Shown here: piece by piece, positions 12,912 to 25,127 of the stretch
How positions within the stretch are numbered: position 1 is the stretch's first letter
How the letters are laid out: each line of letters begins with the position of its first letter
Origin: Arachis hypogaea
Lineage: Eukaryota > Streptophyta > Magnoliopsida > Fabales > Fabaceae
DNA length: 64,000 nucleotides
Reading direction: 5' to 3'
NCBI RefSeq assembly: GCF_003086295.3
Contig: NC_092048.1
Coordinates: 38,130,425-38,194,424 of the forward strand
Notes under the pieces: model-generated
Seen by the model: only the letters and a program-made list of their open reading frames with translations
Told to the model about the DNA's origin: nothing
The model's database searches: none
Made by a program: the position numbers and the translations under genes

Positions 12912-15900
12912 TGTAACACCCTAACTACCAAAGCTCACGCTTCCGGCTGTGCGACTCTGATAGGTCGGACATTACGACGACACTTATATTATTTAATACT
13001 AAAATATGAGCCTGTTTGAAACTTTAAACCGCAATACCGCTCCCAAAAACTTTCATCCGATAATATACGTCCATAAATACCATACAACTTACAAAACTCA
13101 TAAAGAGTACATCCATATATATACATAAATATATATAAATAATATTACAAACATAATCCAATACAATTCCTATCCCTCTTACAGAATATTTCAAGATAAA
13201 GGCGAGGGTACAAATAATAGTCTAAAGCAATACAGAGCATTTCAACCACAACTAAAAGAACTATTCGTAACTTCTGCGCCCATATCCTGAAAGGGGAAAA
13301 ATGTAGGGGGGTGAGAACATCATCCTCGAAAGGGTTCTTAGTAGAGGGTTTTTGGGAATTACTGTAATAGGATACATGAAGATAAACCGTACCAGTGATT
13401 AATAACCTTCTTATGCCTCTTTTCAAAAACACGGTTTTCAATAAAAGTAAAGTCAAAAATCTTTACTGAAAGAGGAACCATTCAATTCTCAAAACTCAAA
13501 AGCCTTTCAAAACGGTTTATCTATGCGGAACCAAAATAGCCTTTCATAATTTTATTCCAAACCAGAAGTACAAAACCGAAATCAACCATCAGTTCATCTC
13601 TTTCCAACCACGGCCCTAGGCCCAAACAATCCAACCAACAACCAGTCACCACAAATCCAACAGAGTCCCAGATGCAAACACAGATAGGAAGTTCAAGCAC
13701 AAACAAACAGTTATTACAAGTAGAACAGTTAGCAATTAATCACATAGGCAAACCAAGTATAATATGCACACCCAACCAATGTCACACAAATGCATATGAT
13801 GCATGCCTGTCCCTAGTGGCTGATGATATCATCTGTCGGTTATAGAGCCAACCCGACAAGTCCTGGTAGCTAACCATTGGACTGCCCTCTGTCGTGCATC
13901 CCCAACTCGAGTTATACTCATCATAAACTTGATCATAATCATGATCCATATCCATCACCCTCACTGGTGAATATTTACGGGGGCGAGCTCATCCGGGCCT
14001 TTCACAGTGCCCGGCCACACTTACGACATAGGGTCAACAGAGTATCAAGTCTCGACCCGGAGCACGTGGTGGCTAGCCACTGCTACTACCCAGGGAAACT
14101 CGTATCTCAGATAGTGGAAGTGCAACATTCACATTTATCAATGATTCAGCATAAACATGCATTCAATCTCATCCATGGATCAACATCCATCTCAGCCATC
14201 CGGCTCGCGGTTCAGTCTAGAACCAGCCAATATTCATATCATACACAGTCATTTCGGCTCACGGTTCAATCCAGAACCAACCAATATGTATAATCATACA
14301 CAGCCATTCCGGCTCACAACAAAACAGCACTTCCACCATTCAACATCATTAAATTCATAAAGTCGGCATTTAAGCCATAAATCATTTTCTCAATTCATTT
14401 CACTTTGAAATCGAGTTTCAACTCTTTTCAGCCCTGGCTTTAGAAATCTCATTTCTCAAATCATCTCATGCTTATAAGCCGAATTTACTCAAAGTGAGTT
14501 CCCTTTTTAAAACAAAGCCACTCTCGGCATTCTCTTTCCAAAACTTCCAAAACCATGGCAAGTTAAGGATTTGTTTCACAGTATTCAAAATCATCCATCC
14601 AACGATGGGATTTTATAACAAAAGTTTTTCGGCAGAGTCCCAAGTCTTTAGGGGAGAATAATAAAACTCAATTTTGCCAAGTTCATTTAAATTCATTAAA
14701 AACTTTGGCTTCCTGATTTGAGTAATAAAATAGAATCTAAGCCAAACCGAGTCACATAATCATTTACTTCTTTCAAAGGCTTTTCCTTTTACTTAAACAA
14801 AAACCAGCTTCAACCCCATGAGGGATTCTAAAGCATTTCAACTGCTCAGAAACTGTTTTAGTCTTGCTAAAATTCAAAACTCGAGGAGTACTTAAACCTT
14901 TCCGAAAACACTTTAAAATGAGACTTGTCAATAGACACTCGGGTCCTTTCAAAACCATTGAAACTTCTTTAATTGAAAACCCCAAGTCAAATTCGAAGGC
15001 ATAAACCTTTTTCACATTCCAACGGCCTTAAGGCATAAGTTTCGTTTAAATAAATTGTTCACAAAGGAAATGTAATACCTTTCTTGAGAAACAAGACTAA
15101 ATCACAGTTTTCTTTTTAATAACTCATTTCAAAGGCATGAATCTTCCTTTTCTTGATAATTCAAATAGAATAGTAGAAGTCTTTAACTCATCATTATTTC
15201 AGACAATATTTCAATAAAGACTCGGATTTTATAAAAATTTCGACAGCATCTCCCCTAAAACTTGGACTTTTGCCACCCAGTTCGGGTCCCCACTAAACTG
15301 TTTCTCATTTCTTTTCAACAGCTCAAAACCAGAAATCAATTCAAAGCAAGCTAAATCCAACAGTCGCCTCAATGGCATATCTCAAGGAAACCATTTCAAA
15401 ATCAGCTCAATATCAACTGATTTAACTCATTTCCAAAGCTTTAAAGAAACGGCTCACTAACAAATCATTTGTCCAAAACCGAGTCGATTAAAGTAAACCA
15501 GGCTAAATTCAAAAGTGCATTCGACTTCTCCAATCATCAAAATAATTAACTCAAATCAAATCAATCCTCAATGGATTAAACTTAGATTTCAAATCTTTAA
15601 AGAATCAACTTCAAACATTACAATTCACAAAGCCGCACAACAATTCAGCCAAACCAACATCCATAATCATTCGAGTCAACCAAATAATACATAAAGCAGA
15701 TACAATCACCAAATACTCAATATCTCACATCAGTATCCATATGTAATAATTCCAATACATAAAACATAGTTTTTGGAAAGCGCCCCTACCTCAAAACGCA
15801 AATCCATAACTCAAACGCGCCAAAAAGTCCTTTTCGCCTCGACCCGAAATCCACAACCACAATTCCGGCAGCCAAAACCTCAGCTTCCAGTCACGTTCGC

Positions 15901-17362
15901 AATAACCATAGCAACACTAATCGTAACATACAATAATCAGGACTCTACCCCACGTTATCAAAACTCGTATTCATTAACCGAACACAACAGAATACTAACG
16001 CGAGATCATTCGAAACATAATTTCTTACCGAAACAACACAATGAGGCAACTACGATTTCGAACCGGCCCGGCAACAGCTCCGGCGGCGGCCAGAAGCTCC
16101 GGCGGATCAACTGGAAGAGCCGTACAGCATCAAAACCTTCTCGAAACTCAAAATGACCGAAGCCACAAATTTAAAACCCTTACCGGCAAAGTTCTCCAAC
16201 GACGGCAGCGAAGTTTTGGGCGGCAGGAGCGGCGACTTGAATGGCACCCAGGAGCTGGCAGCAGCGGCAAAGCCTTGGAACAACCCCAACCAGCTCCATT
16301 AACGGCGAACTGAACCATTTCTGATGGCGGCGCTCGAGAATGTCGGCGACAACAACGACAGCACAGGCAGCGGCGGCGGCACGGTGCTTCTGGCAGCGTC
16401 CACCTCCCTCGCGCGTCTCTGCTTTGGTGATGGCTGAAGGACGACGACACGGCTCCACGGCGAGGAGCAACCGCGGCCACACATAAGCCCCGCGAAGACG
16501 GCGGCGGATGCAAGGCTACCTCGCGACGGCGCCTGCACGAGGGTGACAGCAACTGGAGTCTGAACGGCGGCGAGTTGAAAGCGGATTCTGGGCCGGGCAG
16601 CAGCTTCTCCGGCGCTTCTCCTGGACGACCGTGGCGGCGCGATCCTCTCCCTCTCGTGTCTGTTTGCTCGCTCACTGGCCCTCCCTGATGCAACACGGCG
16701 GCGCGGCGGCAGTGACGCCCGCCGGCGCCGTGCTTCCTTCCTTTCCCTCATCTCTCTCAGAAGTTCTCCTCCCCTGTTTTGTGTGCGTGCTTTTCATTTT
16801 GGGGGGGGGGGAAGAAGGGGCTTGCGGCTGCTACTGCAGCTTCTGATTGGAAACGGTAATGGGTTAGGGTTTTTAGGGTTAGGATTTTATTTTCAAAAAT
16901 TAGGGTTAGGGGCATTTTAGTAATTTCACTTAAAAATAGGGATAATATAGTAATTAGAAATAAATTCTAATCCATTAATAATAATGTATAAAAATACTAT
17001 TTGCTCATCAATTTCATAAATTATTTTTAATAAAATGTCCCCACCAAATAATAAGAAATAATATACTTATTTTCTTCATTTTCCAAAATAGTAATATCAA
17101 TATTCTAAAATATTAATCATTTAGTCCAAAATCATATAAAAAAATCCTTTTTATTTCACAACTACCAACTATATGATTTAAATATAGAAAATAATCCAAT
17201 AATTGTAAAATTGGATAATACCCATAACTTATCTCAAATTCAATAAATCAAAACTTGCCTTAATTATCTTTAATAAAATAATCTCTGAAATTAAGGCTAT
17301 AAATAACTGTAGGATTTGAGACTTGATCATAATAAGACTTTTCAAAGATTCTGGGTCTTACA
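12912..17362 (-). repeat. 5' LTR of the LARD-like element (4451 bp)
   Basis: Partner of 5517-9964, near-identical along its full length. The GC-rich island lies at about 16040-16840, with an 11-base G run at 16801-16811. The high identity indicates a recent insertion or recent homogenisation. Confidence 0.88.
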
Positions 17363-17735
17363 TTCTACCCACCTTATAAAAATTTTTGCCCTCGAAAATT
17401 GATACAAAATGAAAGAAATTCCATAACAGTTCACCCTTGAACACATTCAAGGAAGAAGCAAAATATCTCAAAATATAATCATATATACGATTTTCAAATA
17501 TTTTGATTGTCATAAACATAAGGATGTAAAGGTAGGAGTGTGATTGCAAAGCAAACGTTACAAGGTAGGCTCAATGCAAAAGATAACATGGGTCAATCAT
17601 GTGATAGAAGGGCAAGGTATCAAAGGCTATAAAACAGGATGGAGTTAAAACGACGTGCCCAACATCCGCACACTAATCTCATATCAACCTCAAAGCTTCA
17701 ACTTTCCAACTCCATCAAGCACTTTACAATCCTAC
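17363..17735 (-). repeat. Extra 3' internal fragment of the LARD-like element
   Basis: Near-identical to 9965-10335, the last ~370 internal bases including the polypurine tract. It lies upstream, in element orientation, of the 5' LTR. The series is therefore internal-LTR-internal-LTR, the mark of a tandem or recombinant array rather than a simple insertion. It ends abruptly near 17735 against an integrase coding sequence. Confidence 0.8.
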
Positions 17736-18712
17736 AGAAGAGAGCATCATCAAGCTTCCTAGACCAGTCCTTTCTTGAAACACTGACGATCTTCTCTAAA
17801 ATCCTTTTGAGTTCCCTGTTGGAAACTTCAACCTGTCCACTTGTCTGAGGGTGATAAGGGGTTGCCACTTTATGACGGACTCCATATCTCTGCAGAAGAG
17901 AGTCCAGCTGTCTGTTACAGAAGTGACTTCCTCCATCACTAATGAGTGTCCTTGGGACACCAAACCGGCTAAAGATATATCTCTGAAGGAAGCTCATTAC
18001 CACCTTGGCATCATTGGTGGGTAGGGCCACAACTTCCACCCACTTGGACACATAATCTACAGCCACTAGAATATAGTTGTTTGAATGTGAGGGTGGGAAA
18101 GGTCCCATGAAATCAATACCCCACACATCAAACAACTCAACCTCAAGGATCTTCTGCTGTGGCATTTCATGGTTGGCAGGGAGATTTGTTGCTTTTTCAC
18201 ATCTGTCACAGTGTTTCACAAATGCTCTTGAGTCTCTGAAGAGAGTCGGCTAGTAAAACCCGCTCTGAAGGACCTTTGTAGCTGTCCTTTCACCACCAAA
18301 GTGGCCTCCATACTCAGAACCATGACAGTGCCAAAGAGTCTGCTATTTTTCTTCATCTGGGACACATCTCCGGATGATTCCATCTGAACACCTTTTAAAA
18401 AGGTATGGTTCCTCCCAAATGTAGTACTTTGCATCAGTCAATAGCTTCTTCACTTGTTGCCTACTGTACTCCCTTGGAATAAAATTCATGGCCTTATAAT
18501 TTGCAATGTCTGCAAACCATGGAGCCTGCTGAATGAGGAACAACTGCTCATCCGGAAACGTCTCAGTCACAACTGTGGGTGGTTGTACTCCTGCTTCAGG
18601 CTCAATTATGGAGAGATGGTCAGCTACTTGATTCTCTGACCCTTTCCTGTCTTTTATCTCAATATCAAACTCCTGAAGGAGCAACACCCATCTGATTAAT
18701 CTTGGTTTAGAA
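17735..18712 (-). pseudogene. Integrase (and RNase H remnant) of the Athila-like element
   Basis: Continues the pol frame on the minus strand. It opens with an RNase H C-terminal remnant ([24 protein letters not shown]). The zinc-binding region follows, ending HCDRC, and then the catalytic core: GIDFMGPFP has the first Asp, LISDGGSHF the second, and QVEVSNRE the Glu, so the D-D-E triad is still visible. The frame is cut at about 17735, just after the RKLDDAL motif, and runs into LARD internal sequence. Stops occur near 18343 and in a GFY*PTL motif near 18250. The adjacent RT lost its catalytic part, so this copy cannot be autonomous. Confidence 0.82.
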
Positions 18713-20223
18713 TCCTCAATAAACTTTTCAATCATATCAGAAAAAATTGAAAGCATACACCTCTGAAAAGTTGCTGGAGCATTGCAAAGTCCAAAAGAAA
18801 TTCTTCTGTAGGCAAATACTCCAAAGGAGCATGTGAATGCTGTCTTCTCTTGATCTTGAGGGTCTATTGCAATTTGGTTATATCCAGAGTATCCATCTAG
18901 AAAGTAATAAAATGCATGACCAGCTAACCTCTCAAGCATCTGATCAATGAAAGGCAAGGGGAAGTGATCCTTCCTTGTAGCAGTGTTGAGCCTCCTGTAG
19001 TCTATACACATTCTTTATCCGGTGATTTTTCTTGTAGGAATAAGCTCATTCTCTTCATTCTTGATCATTGTCATCCCTCCTTTCTTGGGAACTACTTGCA
19101 CAGGACTTACCCAAGGACTGTCAGAAATAAGGTAAATAATACCTGCTTCCCATAGTTTAATTACCTCTTTTTGGACCACCTCTTTCATAGTTGGATTGAG
19201 TCTCCTTTGTGGTTGCACAACTGGTTTAGCATCATCTTCAAGGAGGATCTTGTGCATGCACTTAGTTGGACTAATCCCCTTCAAGTATCTAATGGTCCAC
19301 CCAAGAGCTGTTTTATGGCTCATGAGCATTGAAATAAGCGCCTCTTTCTCTTCAGGTTTCAGGGAGGAGCTAATAATCACTGGATAGGAATCATTTTCAC
19401 CCAAGAACACATATTTCAGAGAAGGAGGTAAAGGTTTGAGCTCAAGCTTGGGGGCTTTGTCCTCTGCTTTAGGTGTGTAAACTAGTGTCTTCTGGGGTGG
19501 TGAATCATCAACTTCAACTAACTCATACTCAGAAATATGATCCAGAATGTCATCAAGTACCTCATCTTTTAGTACTTCTTGAATAAGTGGTTCAACAACA
19601 TCAATTCTCATACACCCTTTAGAATCATTAGGGTGCTTGAGAGCTTCAAAAACATTAAGGACCACCTGTTCTTCATTGACCCTCAGGGTTAATTCACCCT
19701 TTTGCACATCAATCAGAGCTCTAGTTGTAGCTAAAAAGGGTCTACCTAGAATAATAGAGGATTTTACATCCTCTTCCATGTCTAATATAACAAAATCAGC
19801 AGGAAAGATAAATGGTCCTACTTTCACAAGTAAATCCTCAACACCCACAGGTAATTTAATAGAAAGATCAGCAAGTTAAAGAGAAATACGAGTGGGTTTT
19901 ACCTCCTCAATTTGAAGCTTTTTCATCACTGAAAGTGGCATGAGATTGATGCTAGCTCCAAGATCATATAAAGCTCTCTGAATGGTGACATCTCCAATGG
20001 TGCAAGGAATCACAAAACTCCCTGGATCTTGCATTTTCTCAGGAAGTTTATGTTGAATAATAGCACTGCATTCCTTGGTTAACACCATGGTTTCTTGCTC
20101 CTTCCAATTCCTCTTGTTAGTCAACAATTCTTTCATAAATTTAGCATAGAGTGGTATTTGCTCAAGAGCCTCTGCAAAAGGAATGTTGATCTGTAGCTTC
20201 TTGAAGACATCTAAAAATTTAGA
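18713..20223 (-). pseudogene. Protease and reverse transcriptase of the Athila-like element
   Basis: Same minus-strand frame as Gag and integrase. The retropepsin region is at about 20060-19600 with the active-site-like DLGASINLMPLSV motif and the later IILGRPFLATTRA motif. The N-terminal RT region follows, with [27 protein letters not shown] and [13 protein letters not shown]. The frame then jumps from [10 protein letters not shown] directly to an RNase H-type SKPRLIRW segment at about 18713. An internal in-frame deletion has therefore removed the YxDD catalytic core and most of RNase H. In-frame stops lie at about 20227, 19876 and 19012. Confidence 0.85.
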
Positions 20224-20226
20224 GAA

Positions 20227-21915
20227 CTACTTTTCTTTGGAAGCCTTCTGAAGTCTCTGAGGATATGGCATTTTTGGCTTGTATTCAGGAGCCTTTGGCA
20301 ATGTAGGATACGTGCCTAGAGAGTCAGGGAACGGGTTGTCTGCACGTTTTGGAGGGGCGTGCTCCACTTCTTCCTTTTTCTCCTCTGGAGCTTTCTTTTC
20401 AACTAGCTCTTCATTGGCCCTTGTCTCAGAGCCAGCTGTTTTACCATTTCTCAATTGAATAACCTTGCAGTCTTCTCTTGGGTTTACCACTGTATCACCT
20501 AGAAATGTACTTGCAGACCTCTCAGGTATTTGCTTGCTCAGTTGGCCCATTTGCACCTCTAAGTTTCTAATGGAGGCTCTGGTTTCCTGCATAAAACTCC
20601 TCATCATCTCCCAGTTAGAATCTTCTTGGGATTTAGGGTTTTCCTACTGAGTTGATTGTTGCTGCTGAGACCGAACTTGGCGGTTATTGTGATTGTTCTG
20701 TTGGAAGCCGCCCTGAGAATTATTGTTGAAATTCTAAGGTCTCTGAGGTTGGTCCCTCCACCCAAAATTTGGGTGATTTCTCCATCCCTGATTGTATGTC
20801 TTAGAATATGGATCATTGTTGGGATTTCTAGGACCACTTCCCATGTAATTGACCTGTTCAGAAGTGGGTTGAGCATAATCATAATTATCATTTTGTACAA
20901 AATTACCTGTCATGTCATAAGAAATCTCTTGAGATGGGTTTTAGGTGTTGATAGCTGAGACTTACATTCTACCCATCTGTTGAGTAAGTAGACTTATTTG
21001 CTGAGACATAAGCTTATTCTGAGCAAGAAAAGCATTAAGAGCTTCTACTTTTATAACACCCTTCTTCTGAGGAGTCTCAGAGTTCACAGGATTTCTGTTA
21101 GATGAATACAAATATTGGTTGCTATCAACCAATTCAATCAGCTCAATAGTCTCCTTCGGTGTCTTCTTCTTGTGCAATGAACCACCTGCAGAATTATCTA
21201 AGTACATCTTGGACATTTCACCCAAGCCTTCATAAAAGATGTCTAGTTGGGTCCATTTAGAGAACATGTCCGGAGGGCATTGCCTAATCAGTAGCTTGTA
21301 TCTCTCCCAAGCTTCATAAAGAGTTTCACCATCCTTCTGCCTGAAGGTCTGAACCTCCACCCTAAGCTTAGTAAGCTTCTTTGGTGGGAAAAATTTAGTG
21401 AGAAACTCAGTAACAACCTTGTCCCAAGTATTCAAACTCTCCTTGGGTTGGAAATCTAGCCATAGCTTTGCTCCATCCCTAAGAACAAACAGGAAGAGCA
21501 TGAGTTTGTACACCTCTTGGTTCACTTTATTTGTCTTCATAGTATCACAAATTTGCAGAAAATTAGAAATAAACTGATTTGGGTCTTCATGAGAAAGACC
21601 ATGATACTGGCAGTTTTGTTGCACCAGGGTGACCAATTGTGGCTTCAACTCAAAGTTGTTCGCAGTTATAGGAGGCACCACAATGCTTTTACCATAGAGA
21701 TCTGCAGTAGGAGCAGAGTAAGAGCCAAGCACTGTCCTTTGTTCTTCATTCCCGTTCGGATTTGCCACATTGGCATTAACAGCATTATTGTGATCCATGA
21801 TGGATTCTGCAGGCTTGCTAAGTCTTGCTTGTTGTAAACGTCGCCTACAAGTTCTTTTAGGTTCTGGATCAAAGTCTAACAGAGGTTCCTTGTCTCTGTT
21901 TTTGCGCATAAACAA
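20227..21915 (-). pseudogene. Gag of the Athila-like element
   Basis: Structural protein of a Ty3/gypsy element. The chosen ATG at 21915 gives an N-terminal basic stretch and then the retrotransposon Gag core (NNFELKPQLVTLVQQNC, WDKVVTEFLTKFFPPKKL, ETLYEAWERYKLLIRQCP, LDIFYEGL). A Gln/Asn-rich linker and a QMGQLSKQ segment follow. It keeps one frame from 21915 into pol, but stops interrupt it near 20959, 20923, 20727 and 20648. All the stops I could interpret fit Gln or Trp codons changed by a transition. I did not see a CCHC knuckle. It is clearly homologous to the intact Gag-protease frame at 26953-29280. Confidence 0.83.
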
Positions 21916-22259
21916 ACAGAAAATAAGAAAAGATGGAAATCTCTACGTTAAAGTGTAGAGAGTTTCCAGTGAGGTATCCTGTGTAAAATAATAAAATAAA
22001 AATGTTAAATAAAATAAATAAATAAATTTCGAAAATAATAACTAAAATTAAATAGAAATTTTCGAAAATTAACAGGAAAAATAAATAAGACAATTAAAAT
22101 AAAATTAACTAGGTGACACCAAACTTAATTTCAGAAATTAAGGAAAAAGATTAGTGTTATTTAAAAAAAATTCGAAATTAATAAACAAAATTTTAAAAAA
22201 AATTAAAACTAAAACGCCTAATCTAAGCAATCAAACAACTGATAGTTGTTAATCACAAT
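21916..22259 (-). other. 5' leader of the Athila-like element
   Basis: Untranslated leader between PBS and Gag, very AT-rich. It contains one copy of the TAAGTTTGGTGT word on the minus strand (22116-22127) that recurs seven times in the nested Gag-protease element. Confidence 0.6.
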
Positions 22260-22280
22260 CAATCCCCGGCAACGGCGCCA
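22260..22280 (-). other. Primer-binding site, tRNA-Asp type
   Basis: On the minus strand TGGCGCCGTTGCCGGGGAT follows the LTR end (CCA) after AGTTTT. It is exactly complementary to CCA plus the 3' end of the tRNA-Asp gene at 50664-50735. Confidence 0.88.
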
Positions 22281-22286
22281 AAAACT

Positions 22287-22413
22287 TGGTGCGGTATTTA
22301 TAACTCACAAACTAACCGGCAAGTGCACTGGGTCGTACCAAGTAATACCTCAGGTGAGTGAGGGTCGATCCTACGAGGATTGAAGGACTAAGCAACAATG
22401 GTTAATTGATTTA
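22287..22413 (-). repeat. 3' portion of the Athila-like 5' LTR
   Basis: LTR end of the Athila-like element, ending CCA on the minus strand at 22287. It is separated from the rest of the LTR (33511-34837) by the MULE insertion; bases 22405-22413 are one copy of the 9-bp target duplication ATTGATTTA. Confidence 0.75.
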
Positions 22414-22579
22414 GGGATAAGTATGATTTTGGTCCTCAACGTAGAAGCTGAAAATTTATTTCGTCCCCGATCTTTTTTCGCTCCAAAATAGTCCCCAAGG
22501 TTTCAGTTTATTTTAAAATCGTCCTTCGGACGAAAATACACTTCTCCCTTCATCCCAAAATCAACCAAAATCAACCACC

Positions 22580-23270
22580 ACCACTACCAGTAGAACAGAA
22601 CCACCACCACCACCACCACATTATCATCGTGGTCATCATCATCATCATCATCATCATCAGAACAGAACCACCACCACCATAACAGAACTACCACCACCAC
22701 CAGAACCCACCACCACCACCACCAATTTTAAAATCATCATGGTCATCATCATCATCATCATCATCAGAAATCCACAACAAAATTCCACAACAAATTTCAG
22801 CAACAACAATATTCCACAACAAATTTCACAAAAAATCCAAAAATTTCACAAACAAATCCAGTTCACAGAAGAAGAAGAAGAAAAAAGAAGAAGAAGAAGA
22901 AAGAAGAAGAAGAGTTAGTGGTGCGGTGGTACGACGGAAGAAGAAGAAGAAGAAGAAGAAGAAGAAGAAGAAGAAGAAGAAGAAGAAGAAGGTGCTGTGC
23001 GGCGGGGGTTAGGTGCTGTGGTGCGGCGGGGGTGAGGTGCTGTGGTGCGGCAGAGTGGCGGGGCGGCGGGGCGGTCGTGTGGAAGAAGAAGAAGAAGAAG
23101 AAGAAGAAGAAGAAGAAGAAGAAGAAGAAGAAGAAGGAGGTGGTGGTGTGGTGCGGTGGTGCGGCGGAAGAAGAAGAAGAAGAAGAAGGTGGTGGTGGTG
23201 TGGTGCGGTGGTGCGGCGGGGTACGGTGCGATGGTGCGGCAGAGCGGCGGGGCAGCGGGCCGGTGGTGCG
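22580..23270. repeat. Trinucleotide and G-rich satellite block inside the MULE
   Basis: Clusters of (CCA)n and (CAT)n at about 22580-22765 are followed by (GAA)n blocks near 22867-22915, 22937-22990, 23083-23136 and 23167-23187. These are separated by GTGCGGCGGGG-type G-rich units. The open frames in this block are translations of simple repeats, not genes. Confidence 0.85.
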
Positions 23271-23414
23271 GTGGTTCCCCTCCTTCCCCCCTTTTTGTGC
23301 CCCCACCCCTTTCTGCGTCCCCCTTCTCTCTCCCCACCCCCTTATCTGTTCCCTTTCTTTTTTTATTTTATTTTATATTTATTTTATTTTATAATTTTTT
23401 TACTGAAGGGTAAT

Positions 23415-25102
23415 TGATGAGCGGATAATTTATACGCTTTTTGGCATTGTTTTTAGTATATTTTTAGTAGAATCTAGTTACTTTTAGGGATGTTTTTAAT
23501 AGATTTTATGTTAAATTCACATTTCTAGACTTTACTATGAGTTTGTGTGTTTTTCTGTGATTTCAGGTATTTTCTGGCTGAAATTGAGGGACCTGAGCAA
23601 AAATCAGATTCAGAGGTTGAAGAAGGACTGCTGATGCTGTTGGATTCTGACCTCCCTGCACTCAAAGTGGATTTTCTGGAGCTACAAAACTCAAAATGGC
23701 GCGCTTCCAATTGTGTTGGAAAGTAGACATCCAGGGCTTTCCAGCAATATATAATAGTCCATACTTTGCCCAAGTTTAGATGACGCAAACTGGCATTCAA
23801 CGCCAGCTCTCTGCCCAATTCTGGAGTTCAACGCCAGAAATGGATCCAAACCTGGCGTTCAACTCCACAAATGGCCTCTGCACATGGAAAGTTAAAGCTC
23901 AGCCCAAATACACACAAGTGGGCCCCGGAAGTGGATTTATGCATCAATTACTTATTTCTGTAAACCCTAGTGACTAGTTTATTATAAATAGGACCTTTTA
24001 CTATTGTATTAGACATCTTTGGACGCCTGGTTCTTAGATCAGAGGGGCTGGCCATTCGGCCATGCCTGGACCTTTTACTTATGTATTTTTAACGGTAGAG
24101 TTTCTACACTCCATAGATTAAGGTGTGGAGCTCTGCTGTTCCTCAAAGATTAATGCAAAGTACTACTGTTTTCTATTCAATTCATCTTATTTCGCTTCTA
24201 AGATATTCATTAGTACTTCAATCTGAATGTGATGAACGTGACAATCATCATCATTCCCTATGAACGCGTGCCTGACAACCACTTCCGTTCTACCTTCAAC
24301 TGAATGAGTATCTCTTAGATCTCTTAATCAGAATCTTCGTGGCGTAAGCTAGAATGATGGCGGCATTCAAGAGAATCCGGAAAGTCTAAACCTTGTCTGT
24401 GGTATTCCGAGTAGGATTCAATGAATGAATGACTGTGACGAGCTCCAAACTCGCGATTGCGGGGCGTTAGTGACAGACGCAAATAGATAGTAAATCCTAT
24501 TCCAGCATGATCGAGAACCGACAGATGAATAGCCGTGCCGTGACAGGGTGCGTTGATCATTTTCACTGAGAGGATAAGATGAAGCCATTGACAAGGGTGA
24601 TGCCTCCAGACGATTAGCCGTGCCGTGACAGGGCATTGGATCATTTTCCCGAGAGATGACCGAAATTAGCCGTTGACAATGGTGATGTATCACATAAAGC
24701 CAGCCATGGAAAGGAGTAAGACTGATTGGATGAAGATAGCAGGAAAGCAGAGGTTCAGAGGAACGAAAGCATCTCCATTCGCTTATCTGAAATTCTCACC
24801 AATGAATTACATAAGTATTTCTATCCCTATTCTATTAATTATTATTCGAAAACACCATTATCAATTTATATCTGCCTAACTGAGATTTGCAAGGTGACCA
24901 TAGCTTGCTTCATACCAACAATCTCCGTGGGATTCGACCTTTACTCACGTAAGGTATTACTTGGACGACCCAGTGTACTTGCTGGTTAGTTACACGGAGT
25001 TGTGAACCATGGTCTTGGCATCATGTTTTTGGCGCCATTTCCAGGGAAAGAAAGAGCAATGAATTTTACATAATTAAAGTGTAATCACGATTCCGCGTAC
25101 CA
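23415..25102 (+). repeat. 5' LTR (1688 bp) of the Gag-protease element
   Basis: TG...CA LTR with a TATA-box-like TATAAATA at 23983-23990. It holds three copies of the GGCRTTCAACGCC-type palindrome at about 23790-23860. It ends just before the spacer AGTTTT and the PBS. Confidence 0.92.
23983..23990 (+). promoter_or_regulatory. Probable LTR TATA box
   Basis: TATAAATA in the 5' LTR, repeated at 32234-32241 in the 3' LTR. It is a plausible core promoter for the element's transcript. This is inferred from sequence only. Confidence 0.5.
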
Positions 25103-25108
25103 AGTTTT

Positions 25109-25127
25109 TGGCGCCGTTGTTGGGGAT
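25109..25127 (+). other. Primer-binding site, tRNA-Asp type, two mismatches
   Basis: TGGCGCCGTTGTTGGGGAT, six bases after the 5' LTR. It differs from the tRNA-Asp complement by CC to TT at two adjacent positions, both transitions. Confidence 0.8.

Larger units (their letters stand above)
5517..17362 (-). mobile_element. LARD-like LTR retrotransposon with ~4.45-kb LTRs
   Basis: Read on the minus strand, the element has a 5' LTR (17362 to 12912), an internal region (12911 to 9965) and a 3' LTR (9964 to 5517). The LTRs begin TGTAAGACCC and end GGGTGTTACA, giving a TGTAA/TTACA inverted terminus. After the 5' LTR comes TTA and then TGGTATCAGAGC, the classic initiator-Met PBS. Before the 3' LTR lies the purine-rich tract GGTGGGTAGAA. 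The 2.9-kb internal region has no Gag or Pol coding, so this is a large non-autonomous derivative (LARD). Termini and PBS resemble Del/Tekay-type gypsy elements, but that is inference. No matching TSD exists: ATAAT precedes 5517, while the other side continues into a second internal fragment. Confidence 0.85.

Noticed and set aside
22860..23415. Frames of 120-158 codons rich in Arg, Ser, Leu, Phe or Glu/Lys
   Set aside because: They are translations of (GAA)n and G-rich simple repeats in different frames.
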